This document shows positions 51,501-63,811 of a stretch of DNA of 64,000 bases, one piece after another. Below the pieces are notes generated by a model, which saw only the letters and a program-made list of their open reading frames with translations, ran no database searches and was not told where the DNA came from. The stretch comes from Sympetrum striolatum (lineage: Eukaryota > Arthropoda > Insecta > Odonata > Libellulidae): positions 75,272,841 to 75,336,840 of the forward strand of contig OX388349.1 of NCBI GenBank assembly GCA_947579665.1, read 5' to 3'. Each line of letters opens with the position of its first letter. The first letter of the stretch is position 1. Position numbers and translations under genes: made by a program.

Positions 51501-54230
51501 TTTTAAGAGTAATTTATTATCTAAATATATAGGTCCCGTTAACTAAAGCCGATATTCATCCGTGGTCCTTAATCGCCTCACTGCAAGAATCAAGAGCGGG
51601 AGCTGCAGCCCTTTTTCGCGGTCTGATTTTCTCTGCCCTATTTAGAGCATAATCAGATTTGCATGTTGGCTTCCTCCACCGCCAAACACGCAAAGGAAAA
51701 ATAAGGCCTCCATTTAATAGGGCCGTATTCAATTCAATTTAGTTGTTAAACTCCTTTTAGTGATTGAAACTGTGTTGGTTTGGATACTCGGAAAAACGAA
51801 GAGCGTGTGCGCACTGCACGTGCGGCTTTCGGATAAAAATACAGTAAAATACACATATTGTGCAGATAACATGGACACGTGTAATTTAAATATAGGTTAC
51901 CCTTGATTTTCTAATAAATAATGACAACAGCGAAATGATTTACTGCTAAATTATTACAGAGATTTCATATATTTTGTGGTTTTGTGTAGGAGATTTTGAT
52001 CAGTATTCTTGTTTGCAATGCACCAATTCAGGAAAAGGTAATGCAATCATAAACTATTGAACATTGGTTGGCATTTCTATCTTTTAAAGCCTTTGATGTG
52101 TGTTCGGAATGAATGGCAGACACTGATTAGCTCAGAGTTGGTTTATGCGTTTCCTAGGAAGGCAATTTAAATAAAATACCTAAAATATGAGAGTTGGTAA
52201 CCCAATTCAAAATTAGATTCATCTATTCTAATCTAAGGGTCGATTTGGGTTAGCCTCAAACCCCAAAACGTTTGATGAATTGAGATATCTTTTAACTCTT
52301 CCAATGAGAAGTTCATTTGCTGTGAGTTTTGCTAGAGTTGATTAAAGACCTGGTAAAGTGTTGGGGTAGCAGCGATGACCCAATAATTTTGCCCTCTTAG
52401 AGAATATAGTACCATGTTTTTAATACAAATTTATTGGAGGAGAACATTTAGATTGAAAATATATCAACCTCTCTGCCTGTTTAGTTGCTGATCTGAACAT
52501 TTTTCTGAGGAGAACTCGAATGCCTTTGAAGTTCTGCTAAAATGTGTTACAGAATGAGACTAAATAGGAGAGAATTTATATTTTTCTCATTATTATTCAC
52601 GGTTGAAAAGAAAACCAGCATACTTAACGAAGATGTGTAGATACTTCGGGTTTTTGAAACTCATTTTGTTTTTTATACTTTTTGCGGTGAATAAGTTTCT
52701 TGACTTTATGTTTAATTTATTATTTTCGCTGAATATGATTACAATACTGTATACAATGTACGCAGTTGTTTATTTCACTTGATGATGGAGCCTCCGGAAT
52801 TCAGATTATTTTTCATATTGCGAGAGTTGGAAGATAAACTACATGTTGATTGGTGCATCTAAATCAAGTTGCCTTTGCCTCTTTATGTGCCTTTTTAGCA
52901 TTTTTTATTTTTGTCATCAATTAATTTTTCACAATTCAATTTCCTTCTATTGGGGTCATCTTTTCCCGCAGGTTAACTTTATCCCTTAGGAATTTCATTA
53001 AGATATCGTAAGAAGGCATAGGAATGCAGTGAATCGATTTGTTTTCCCTTCACATCCTAATTATAGCTACTTTGAGAGGTCTTTAAGGGCATTCTTGAAA
53101 TTATTCCGAGTGAAGTTTCCTAGTTTAATTTCATTTCATTATCCTAACTTTCCTGCAACTTTGTAGGGTTCTCAATTCAGCTAACTTAAATGCAATTAAA
53201 TTCTGGCAAGTTTATTTCCTTTAAAAGGATCTCATTACTCATCCGTAGTGCTGACAGAGCTAAGAAGTTGCTCAGGAATTTTAAGTTTGTAATATTTTGA
53301 ATAATTTCTGCAGTTGACTATTTTACGTTGACATTTCTCCATATATTAATTAGGATCGGTGTTTATAACTAAATTTTGGTATATTATGCATACATTGGAG
53401 GACAATATTGACGTGATTTTCCATTTTAATTAATCTTTTTGTTTTGTATTTATCTCGCAAGGGCTTTGAAGTAATTGAAACTGGGTATTTGAGGATCAAA
53501 TAATGGGATAAAATACATAAATTTAGTAATTACTTGATGTTTACGATCCAAAGTTTATTTAACAGTTTTTGAGGTGAAGGTCAAATGTTTGTCTAATCAA
53601 AGTTCTTTTTACAACGTTTTATTCCGCAGTAATCAACAAATGTATATCTGTTAAAAAATATGAAAACATCAAAGCAGTTTTTACCAAAATATAAAACTTA
53701 GATAATAAATCAATTTGTTTACTTTCCCATTTAGAAAATAATTAATTTTATTTCATTCTTAAAAACTGATTTGGAAATTACATCATAGAGATGTGCATGT
53801 TTAGAACTCCAGTTATAGTAACAGATTTTCGTTAGCGAAATGTTCACTGTTTTGCAATGGTTTTTAATTCTGATGTTAGTCATTCATGATTTCGTATACA
53901 AAATAACCACAGATAAAGCAATTTTCGGTTCAACGACAAACGTTAATGCGTTCGAGCGTTTTGGCCTCAAATTCCATTGTATATATCTGATCTGGAAACG
54001 GTAGTGATTCTTATTTACAGAGTTTCAATTGTATCTTTTGGGATGCAGTTTCTTCTAATTATGTTCCCTGTTATCCTTTCGCCTTTTGACTTTACTTCCC
54101 TGATCGGTTAATTTTACGTATCGTTTGCGGAAAATGTGGATTATTGATTCGACTCATTCTAGCCTATGGCCTACCTCGCAGATTCAGAAAGACGTATATT
54201 ACAGATAGAACGCGTAATATCTGCCATATC
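48514..54230. other. No gene recognised
   Basis: Two GC-richer, CpG-containing patches stand out: 48990-49300, with frames on both strands, and 50110-50340. Neither gives a recognisable protein. The rest is AT-rich. 'gaatacggc' at 51453 and its inverse near 51723 hint at another small inverted-repeat element. Confidence 0.45.
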
Positions 54231-54238
54231 CTTTAAAT

Positions 54239-54554
54239 CAGGATTTCCCAAACCTTTCCTGCAATGGAAGACTTTGCAAACCTGGGAAGTTTAACGGAAC
54301 ACTTAGCTTATTTTTAGGTTAAGTAATTCTTCTTGTAAAATTTTAAAAATCATTGAATTACTACAAATTATTTATTTGGTAATTATTTTTAAATATAAAA
54401 TTGTGATATTGTAATAAAAACTTAAATTATGAATCAATAAAGCATTTAATGACTTATATTCTCCAATTCTCCATTCCATCTCTATTTTCGCGGAACATCT
54501 ATTCAGGTTTGCCGGAACACCGGTGCTCCGCGGAACATAGTTTCGGAACCTCTG
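54239..54554. mobile_element. hAT MITE, 316 bp
   Basis: Left end CAGGATTTCCCAAACCTTTCC and right end (other strand) CAGAGGTTCCGAAACTATGTT share the CAG-G-TTCC-AAACT pattern of Charlie/SPIN-like hAT ends. They are flanked by CTTTAAAT (54231-54238) and CTCTAAAT (54555-54562), an 8-bp target duplication with one mismatch. The inside is AT-rich with no transposase. Confidence 0.75.
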
Positions 54555-54562
54555 CTCTAAAT

Positions 54563-57500
54563 ACATACTTTCTCTGAATTTATTGCGTAAATAAAGCCTT
54601 AGTTTTCATCTTCTTTTCTCTAGGTATTCCCATCATGCGTCTTGGAGTATATGAGTAATGATTTGTCGCAGCAATTCTTGATAATACGTTTAGATGTACT
54701 TCTTCTAGTTCTCGAATATAACTCTTGATAGAGAGATTCTCGAGGTGAGGCAAAGCTTTTCTTCTGATTTACTGAAGTTCTTCAAAAGAGATATTTTCTT
54801 CTTTTATTTCATCTCTCGTCTATTAATTATCCAGAGAAAGGTGAAAATGGGATGGCTATTGAAAAACTACTACAGAACCTGAGAGAAGGACTAAAAAAAG
54901 AAAGCAATTATAGTTCTTATTCTATCTATGTAGACCCTTGGACAAGAAAGAGGTAAAGGAGATCGCAAGTAATAATTCTCCTCTGAATGGAGTAAAAGGG
55001 AATAATATCGTTCTCAAAAATAAATATATGGACAAGTGGATGGAACGGTGGCTCCATCTGTGAACGGTACGGCGAAAAATTATTTAAATCTTCAACTTTT
55101 CGGAAAAGAGCGTGATGGAAGGAGAAGTGAAGGCGACGAAATCACCACTCCGTGAATAAGAGGTTTATTTTTCCTTTTTTTATCGCTCTCTCGTTCCATT
55201 GGAAGACCTGCCCTCTGGGGGTATTTTTTCTCCGTCTCTTCTTTCCCTGAGAAGTTGGAGTGCGTTGATTGAGAAAATATGCTCATCTCCAGAGAAATTC
55301 TAAACTTTGCGGTGTTCACATTGTTCTTGGCGCCGGAAATATTTAAGTCGACTTTAAGACTTCGAAATATTCTTATTTTTACCCCTTTTTCATGTTGAGG
55401 ATCGTCAGTTTTCAAAGCGGTCAAAAACTTTTCAAAATTTATAGAGATATTTATTTATGAGAGCATTTAGTTATGAGGTTTATTAGACAGGAATAGGAAT
55501 TGGGAACTGAAAGGAATGAGTACTGTACTTCTGTATGGGTTTGTGTGTAAGACCAGGGGTTAGAAGCAAATGGATCACATGTAGTTGTGGTTTTCCTTCA
55601 TTTCCGAAAAAAAGCGGAAAATGTGTGATTATTTTTGTTACATGCAATTTAAATTTGTTAATTTTTTAAAATACGTAGTTTTCCATTGAAAAGGCAGTTT
55701 AATGGTTTTTTGTTCAACTCCGTTGATTCATTGGCGACCAAATGTAAATGTCTCTCTAGTTACCCAGAATGGAGCTCTTTATATGTTTTGTCTCAAAGTG
55801 ATCCTACAATTTCCTCCCTTAGTCTTTCCTTATAAGTATTGCTCCGAATTCTGCATTAAAAATTGTATGATTAGTATTGCTTAATTATTTCTGATGCTGA
55901 GTCGTCATCTTTTTATCAGTCTCAAAAATTTCATTTCCGATTACTTTCCCTTCTTTAAAGCCCAAGTAATTCCCTAACGTTCCATTTTTTTCTCAGAATC
56001 GAGCTGTTATGACTTATTTGACTTCTTAATTTAAATATTTAGTCTTTTATCTCGACTTGTAAAATAATTTCAGTTAAATGCTCCATGCATTCTTTGTTCT
56101 TAATGCAGTCGATTGTAATTTTAATATATTCAAGGACGATCCCAAAAACAATGGAAGTGGTTTAAATTGTTCCTGAAAGTCCCTTTTACGTGCGGATCGT
56201 GTAATGCTCAAAACAAGCCGCGGCACAAGCGATATTTAACTTCGTATTCTTAGACCGTATTTATTAAAACATCGGTTTAAATTCAATTAAATTAAATTAA
56301 TAAATTAAAAATTCGCATCGCCACCTGTTTCAATATCGTGGAAGTATTTTTCCATTCGTATCAACGTTCTTTTTATTAACATGTATCATAAATGCTACAA
56401 AAATTCATTTCTTTACAGAAATCCTAGCGTAATCTAAATTTTACCTTCCGATATTTCCTATCACGACAGAGTTAGTATTTTGGAGGACTTGTTGATGAAT
56501 GCGATCGTTTTTATCTTTTTAATTTCTTTTTAATCATTCAAATTCTAATGGCATACAAATGCGTATAATTTATGGTATTCTAATTAACGTATAATTCCGT
56601 TAACTAAGAGTAATCCATCCAAGCACTCTTACTTCATTTGAATTGGGTGAAATATATAAGTAACAATCTTCCATCTACGAAGAGTAAACAAGCGGTGTTT
56701 GGAAATATATGAAAGATTCGCCGTATTTGTAAAAGATCCTCATAAGTCCCGTTTGCTTGTGTAAATGCGTTGCAGATATTCGTTAGAAAGTGCTTCCAGA
56801 GAAATAAATATTCTTTGCATTCATTCTTTCTCCATTTTTTTCTGAGAGATAGGATCATTTTGATAATTTTTTGAACCTTTTGTAAGTAAAAGGCTGTACT
56901 TCCACGAAGTATAACAGATAACTTAGATTTCTTTTGTAAGTAATGTAAGATTTCATGGCTGGTACGGTAGAGTCTTAGTATATAGTGAAGTTACGAGAAT
57001 GTTTTATTGGGTTGATGTATTGAAACTCTTTTAGATCTCATTGCATTTAAATACTATATGTAAGAGTGATTAGCCTTTAATACATCATTTTAATCAATTA
57101 CTTTTTTTGGCGACCTCGATTTAAATCAATAAGCCACTCTCTTAACTATTTAAACGGAAAGCTTTAGTGGTTCGTAATGTCAAGTTATCCAATGAAATCG
57201 AAATCTTCTATTTAGTAAGCTGTTATGCTTCTTAAAATTTTCAACAAACGACTAAGCCTGTATTTAGTATTATTATTTTAGTGTTGGATTTCTTGAACAC
57301 TCTTACTTAGATAGTGTTGTAATATCACGCGTGTACACTTATTGCCTTTAAAATAATTGCATAGTATAATATTACAGCATGCATTATTTTTATATACTTC
57401 TGTCTGTCTGTGTCGCTTTTATGATACCATTAATTCGTAGCACTCGTCTCTAACCGCTCCCCTCTTACAATCTCCGAGCAATCGCTTTAATCTCCACTTC

Positions 57501-58523
57501 CTCTCTAAATAACCTTTCATATCATGGACCTTCTCTGCAGCCATCGCATTTTCTTAGTGTGGGTTTATCGCCAGTCATCTCCGCCACTCTCCGAGAGCGC
57601 ACCTTCTCTCCATCCATCCATCCCCTCTTATTTATGCCTCCTTACGCCTCCAAAACGCACTCCCATGCATGAGAAGAGCTTCCGAATGTGTTGGGAAAGA
57701 AATAAATAAGGAGGAACCGGCTTCTCTATGGATATGGTAATGGAAGCGAAGGGGAAATGTGTGTTAGCACGTGCGAGATATTTCTCCTGCTAAAGTAATC
57801 AGAAAAATTGGTTCCAACGCAATCGAATGCGAAAACGTTTCCAAATATCTCCGATCGCATATCTGCGTTAGATTTATACATTTGATTTTTAAATGGGGGA
57901 AACATATGTAGTGCGAACCTATTACACTATTTGGTCCCAAAGTGAATCTCTCCGGTAAATACGACAGATGAGCGTTCTTTACTCAGTGTTTCATGTAATT
58001 AATTTTTACGCTAAATACGTGACCTAAAAGTTCACTTCACATAAAATTCGATTAGTAAATCTACAAGTTAGTAAATCTTCCCAAGTTGTCTTTAATGTTT
58101 AGGAAAGTTTCGTAAGATTTCAGATCGATTGGTATCACCTCTTATGAACACCTATGTTATTATAATACACGGATTTATACCTTGACTCAATAATTTTGAA
58201 TACAACTTCTTGAATTATGTCATATTTATCTAAGTATCAAGTATGTCTATTACAGTATAATATCATTCTGTTTAAATTTTGGAATTTTTCGGGTATCTTC
58301 TCAAGGAATAAAAATACAATTATATAGATTTTTCAAAGTATTCCATTGGTTTTAAACCTCAAAACCGAACTAATGTGAATGAAATCTATCAAGCTGAAAA
58401 AATTCTGAGGTATGGAAGAAAATAGTCGCTTTGTTCCTCTAAATAACCTGATAAGTTTTGGAAAAGTTTATTTAAATTTGTTTATCCTAAGTAAAATAAT
58501 GAATCCATGACGCAATGTAATCC
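54563..58523. other. No gene recognised
   Basis: AT-rich. Open frames at 55092-55424 (-) and 57524-57709 (+) are not recognisable and fit chance expectation. 57440-57660 is pyrimidine-rich. Confidence 0.5.
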
Positions 58524-58660
58524 TTAACTTATCAAGGTTACTTATCAAGAATAAGCAGATATTTAAGTCCATGGACAAGAATCCTAATTTATAAAACAAT
58601 AATTTCTCCACATTTTGATTATTGTTCCACAGTTTTATATGGGATCTGCAATTAAGAAAT
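58524..58660 (+). pseudogene. LINE ORF2 fragment, 5' part (split by insertion)
   Basis: The frame reads SRYLSPWTRILIYKTIISP, then HFDYCSTVLYGIC. HFDYCSTV is the conserved end of the reverse-transcriptase region in CR1/L2-like LINEs. It is interrupted at about 58660 by DINE-like copy 4. The same frame resumes at 59717, so the two parts were once continuous. A TAA directly after GICN and another before LTYQG show it was already, or is now, dead. Confidence 0.75.
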
Positions 58661-59547
58661 AAAAATCTGATGTGGCCAGCACATGACTTTCTCCATATAT
58701 ATAAGATGTGAATATTTATCTACGACAGTAATTTCGAACTCTATATTCCATCTAAACTTGGAATATGAGTGATTAATATATACATATATTTATATATATA
58801 TATTATCTTTGACGCCAAAAACATGATAAATAATGTTTTACGGGACATGATCGATGAAAAACGATGAAATTGGCCTTTCGCCCATAGAGCCCAGAGCGCC
58901 CACAAAGTACATAATCAGCAACTTCCGGTTTATCAGTATTTAATGAATAACTCCTACACAATCAGTGATACAAAAATATATTTCAACCAAAAGTTATAGT
59001 AAATTATATTTTCTAAAACTTTTATAAATAAAAGTATATACCTAAATATCATATTTATGGAGATATTTTGAAAACCGGAAATGAGCTTTGAAGATTGAAG
59101 CTCGACTTCCGGTAAACCGATTTACTTCAAAAACTAATCAACTCTAAAAAAACTAACCAAAGTACTATATATGAAATTTGGTGTGGATACAATGAATAGT
59201 TTTTAAGTTAGAGCGCCCACAAAGTACATAACAGCTACTTCCGGTTTATCGGTATTTCACGAATAACTCCTAATCAACCGGTGATACAAAAATATGTTAA
59301 ATACAAAAGTTATAGTAAATTTTATTATCTAAAACTTTTATAAGTAATACAATACACGTATATATCATATTTATGGAGATATTCTGAAAACCGGAAATGA
59401 GCTTTAATGAATGAAGCTCGACTTCCGGTCAACCGATTTACTCCAAAAACTAATCAACTCTGACAGCACACACCACAGTACTATATACGAAGTTTGGTAT
59501 TGATACGACCAACAGTTTTCACGTTAGAGCGCCCACAAACACACACA

Positions 59548-59579
<32 letters not shown>

Positions 59580-59716
59580 TACACACAGACATCATTCCGA
59601 AAATAGTCAAAACGTGTTCTAGGGACCCCAAAACATGTATTTCCGTTGAAATCTCGAAGTCGAATTTTTTCATGAAAACAATACTTTCTCTATACTTCGT
59701 ATATGGAGAAAGTAAA
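58660..59716 (+). mobile_element. DINE/Helentron-like repeat, copy 4, inserted in a LINE
   Basis: The longest copy (about 1.06 kb). Starts 'aatctgatgtggccagcaca' and 'tgactttctccatatata', and ends in the hairpin 'tactttctctatac' / 'gtatatggagaaagta'. Two tandem blocks of about 300 bp (58895-59210 and 59211-59520) each carry 'gcgcccacaaagtacataa', 'acttccggtttatc' and 'gaataactcct'. Then comes (CA)n and the 3' domain. 'taaaaa' borders both ends, so a short duplication is possible. Non-coding. Confidence 0.85.
59534..59590 (+). repeat. (CA)n microsatellite inside copy 4
   Basis: CA repeat with CATA interruptions at the fixed internal position of the family. Confidence 0.95.
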
Positions 59717-60103
59717 AAACTTCAGAAACTTCAAAATAGAGTAATGAGAGTAATTCTAAAATGTGGAAAACTTACTCCAATTAAATCCACGTTGAATGCT
59801 CTGCGGTGGATGTCCATAGAAGAGAGAATTTCACTACACGTATAAGAATTGGTCCACAAAATGGTGTATAAAAGAGTGCCAAGGTATTTAAATCAGGAGT
59901 TAACATTAACTTATAGCCACCACCATTATGACACACGACAAACTTTTGACTTAAAAATAAAAAGACATAGTAACAATGTTTCTAGAAAGTCATTAATGAA
60001 TGATAGACTTTGTTTATTCAATAGTCTTCCTGAATGGGTCCGCAGAATTGAGAATGGAATAATGTTTAGAAGGGAATGGATTGTAAAAGGAACTAGGGAA
60101 TAA
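59717..60103 (+). pseudogene. LINE ORF2 fragment, C-terminal part
   Basis: Resumes the frame of 58524-58660 with KLQKLQNRVMRVILKCGK, then LNALRWMSIEERISLHV, a stop (TAA), then HKMVYKRVPRYL, YDTRQTFDLKI and SLPEWVRRIENG up to the natural end at 60103. These are the post-RT motifs of CR1/L2-like LINEs: K-L-Q-x-L-Q-N-R, L-x-W-M-S-I-E-E-R, V-P-x-Y-L, Y-x-T-R and N-S-L-P. At least one internal stop makes it a pseudogene. Confidence 0.85.
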
Positions 60104-60381
60104 TGAGTTGAATCTGAAATTTAATTTAATTTAAAGATGTGTATAGTTTTTTCTTTCTTGTAAGTTTTAAAATCTCTATAATTACGAGTATATAATGATG
60201 TGTAATTATGTGTATTGTATGCACATAAAGTGTCATCAATCTAGATGAAATTTATGCGTAAGACTTTGTAAGATCGATGTATATATATGATTTTATTACT
60301 TGTGCTTTTACTTGTAATTCTCATTTGTACTAATTAGAATGCATTTCTAAATAAATCTACTACTACTACTACTACTACTAA
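60104..60381 (+). mobile_element. LINE 3' UTR with (TAC)n tail
   Basis: Non-coding sequence after the ORF2 stop, ending 'aaataaatctac' then (TAC)n at about 60358-60381. A 3' microsatellite instead of poly(A) is typical of CR1/L2-like and related LINEs. Confidence 0.7.
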
Positions 60382-63093
60382 ATATTATAATTTTCATTAA
60401 TTATTGTGTCGAGTTTTCTATAACAAAAAAGAAATGCTGCTCCCCGGATAGCCAATCGGGTAGCACGAAATGTATGTTTTGAATCACATCAACTATTTTA
60501 AAAATCTTTCCCGAGGTCTTCTCTTTGAAAATAAATTTTTCCTTTTTTGGTTTGCCCTCGTTATGCGGTCGTTAACTCAGTATGACGAACAAGGGAATAC
60601 GCGATTGCCCTTTCCGTTTTTATTCGCTCGTGATATATTTTTAGATTGAGAATATCTCCTACACGAGGATGAACTTCTCATCGACTAATTTGCTGATTTT
60701 ACGTCAGGGCCCAATAGATATTTCTCTCGTGTGCAATCGATTGCTATAAAAAAACCCGTCTTTATAGCCTGCAGTAAATAACAGTGGATGTTCGTTTCCT
60801 ATATCTCAAGAGTCCATCAATCCAGAATCTAGAGCAAAGGTTCTCGAGTGCAGTCATCATGACCGAGAACTGCCATCGAAACTTTCTCAGATGGTCGCGG
60901 AAATAATCAAGAATACTACTTCGGCGTTCTATTAATGTAAATTCTTCATGGAATCAGGCGAGGTATTGTCGAAATCCATAATAATAATAATATAATAATA
61001 ATAAAGGACTTTATTCGGACGAGATTGAGACTATCAAGTATCTTCTTATACCTAACCCTTTGTCATTTTGGAACAGAAAGAAATAGATAGATTGCCAAAG
61101 TACGGAGAAGAAAACTACTTGGTGGATTAAAAACCTAAGCTAAGAGCATAGGAAAATTCGTCCACTGCAGGAAAACACCCTCAAAAGAAGGGGGTGTGAA
61201 AAACCTGCGAAACCTACATATAGAAAACTAAATTTAAATATGGTAGTGGATAAAAGAGCTATATAAGACAAAAAAAAAGAAAGTCATTAGAACGTACAAA
61301 AAAGAACAAGTTATAACATATTAACATAAAATTCTGACACAAAAGTAATAACATATAAGTAATAATGTATAACTAATTTAGAATTGAGTTATAGAGTTCT
61401 AACTATCTTAAACTTGTTTTGTCAATTACATGTTAAATTATATGAACATAATAGACGCACTGAATAAAAATACATAAACATAAATACATAACATAATTAA
61501 CAGGTTGGTTAATTAAAAACTTGAGGAAAAAGTACGATTTATTAAGCTTCTTTACAATATGTAAATTCGTTGCTTTCAAATAATGGAAGGATGGTTACGT
61601 TATAATGGTGGTAAATGCTCCAAATACCATCGAAAAACAAATTAAAGTTGGCCTTGTAAGTCATTCTTTGATAGTTTTTATAGCATTTACAACAATTCGT
61701 AACTTTATGTAGAAATGAGATTTAATGTTTCTATTTATAATCAAGATTTTTACTGCCACACTCAATTTAATCCCTAAGTTTTTACGCCATCCAAATTTAT
61801 CTACTAGGGAATAACAGAGAGATCTTAGCAATAAACCCAGCCAACTTAATTACTCATTAATGGAAGTTTGCCTTCTCGAAAAAAATATGCAGTATCTTCC
61901 ATAGGCTCCATGTCATCAGCATTTATTTATCTGTATGCCCCTACATTCTTTCTTTTTTAGGAAAATAATTCTCTAAGTACAGCTTTCTAAAATTGGAATT
62001 ATTATGCATTCATCTTTTTAGATCAGTGCATGCTAAGTCTAGCCTGGCGCTTTGTTGAATTTAAGTATCCATTAACTAATTTAACCTTTATTAATGCATT
62101 CCAAAGTCCATTTGCTTTGAATAATTTTCTATATAATTATAAAATGTTAATGCTTACGGATGCTTATGCACTAATGCAGTCGAAGACTTGGAAGAAGATT
62201 AGCTTTTAGAACTTCAACTTTAACTCCTCTATTAAATATGGTGAACATACCAGTAAAATGTTTGGTCAATGAAGCAGAGAGATTACTTTAATGCTAATAG
62301 TTGTTTGCAGTGCAGTGACTACATATGGCAATTTTTTCTCTTCGTATATATTGTTGAATTGTTGACAAACACTTAAAATTATTTCCATCAGTTAATCATT
62401 TACCGAATCGTCTCCCTCAAGAACCAGGAAAGGATCTTTTAATGATTTATTTCAAATATTGAAACTGATACTCTCCAATTATCATGAATGCTATTAAAAT
62501 TTTTATAAAGGGTTTAGATCGAAACAAACAATGTTCCATAGGTTAAAGATTGTTTTTATTTAGCTTGTTTTCTAACTCATTAGTATTGCTAACATAAATC
62601 AAACTGATTTATCGTGAAGTGGAAATAATTGTTAAAAAAACAAGATTTTCAAAGCAAGAATTCTATTATAACGCGCAAACAAAGATTTGAATGTAAGAAA
62701 GACATTTGCTAAAGCCTTTCTTTATTTGTTTTATGGCAGTGCATGTTGGGATACAGGGAAGATACAGGAAGAAGTGTCATAAATGTGGATACGACGAGAA
62801 ATCTTATTATCAAAATAAAGAAGACAAAAACGTACGCCGAAGTTCTAAAAGACGCGAGTGAAGAGAGATTTTACTATAAAGTCAAATTTTTGCAATATGT
62901 ACAAAGGCATAAGTCTGATCTTAATAATATTAGGTTGTAGGAGAAGTGTTGGGAAAGAGGGACAAAAAGAAGTATATTGAATAAATCGAGAGAAAGATAG
63001 CTGTGGATGGATAGCTCGAGATATTGGTAGAAGATAGGAGCTAATGGATCTAGGTTCAGCCGTAGGTTACTGGATGGATCAAAATTCAGTTAA
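60382..63093. other. No gene; possible minus-strand LINE tail
   Basis: 60981-61010 is (AAT)n next to 'aaaggactttattcggacga'. On the minus strand this reads AATAAA-like sequence then (ATT)n, as in another LINE tail, and 61165-61194 upstream contains a small hairpin (acaccct/gggggtgt). A tRNA A-box-like piece (ggatagccaatcgggtagca) is at 60447. The frame at 62743-62940 is not recognised. Confidence 0.4.
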
Positions 63094-63097
63094 TTAA

Positions 63098-63811
63098 CCC
63101 TCCGTCAGTCGCGCTGTTGTATTTTATAAAACACATACGGTTTTTCGGGTCCCGTTTCTACCTGTGTTCTACCTCATGCCCGGGTCTATTCCTTTATCGC
63201 ACTTACCATTAACTTGTAAAGGCGTCAAATGCTTCTTTTTAGTCTTAAACCGACTGCGAAAGCGAGAAAATCTGTGAAGTGACGACTGTTGGAACACATA
63301 CAACGCGCGACCGCTTGGGTAAGTTTTTCGTTGGTGAACTCTAATTTTGCATATTATAACGTTTATATGGAGTTTTTCACTTATGTCGTCTTTAACTTTA
63401 TTAGACGCATTTCAATTTCGGAACTAATAGACATCTTGCTTTTTAGGTACTCTCCGAACGCATGTAAATAAATAAAGGTGAATAATAATTTTTTACTAAA
63501 AGTTGTTAACTTCTTAAATTCTTCCTCTTAAATTATATTATAACCTAAAGTTAAATAAATGGGTGGAAATAACTGCGCAAAACTCCACTTTTAACCTTTA
63601 AAGTGGAATTTTGCGCAGTTATTTCCACCCATTTATTAGGATGGAGTTCCACAAAGTTAAAGCTTCCTTGATTGGTTTCAACCTAAAGTTTAGTACTCAG
63701 AAATAATAATTAGTTCAATTAATTTTACAATTTTTGCCGAAAAACAATCTGTTATATGGAATACAACGCGCGACTGTTCGTGTTATGATCATAGGCGCGA
63801 CTGATGAAAGG
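63098..63811. mobile_element. piggyBac-like MITE, 714 bp
   Basis: Flanked by TTAA on both sides (63094-63097 and 63812-63815). The ends are CCCTCCGTCAGTCGCGC and, on the other strand, CCTTTCATCAGTCGCGCC, imperfect inverted repeats starting CC. Subterminal 'tacaacgcgcgac' motifs occur near 63299 and 63763, and inverted near 63108. TTAA targets with C-rich ends are the piggyBac signature. No transposase frame. Confidence 0.65.
63554..63637. repeat. 38-bp-arm hairpin inside the MITE
   Basis: Arms 63554-63591 and 63600-63637 match in 37 of 38 positions around an 8-nt loop (taaccttt). The arm includes GGTGGAAATAACTGCGCAAA. Confidence 0.9.

Noticed and set aside
51440..51750. Possible MITE with 'gaatacggc' inverted ends
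   Set aside because: Only about 10 bp match and no target duplication was found.
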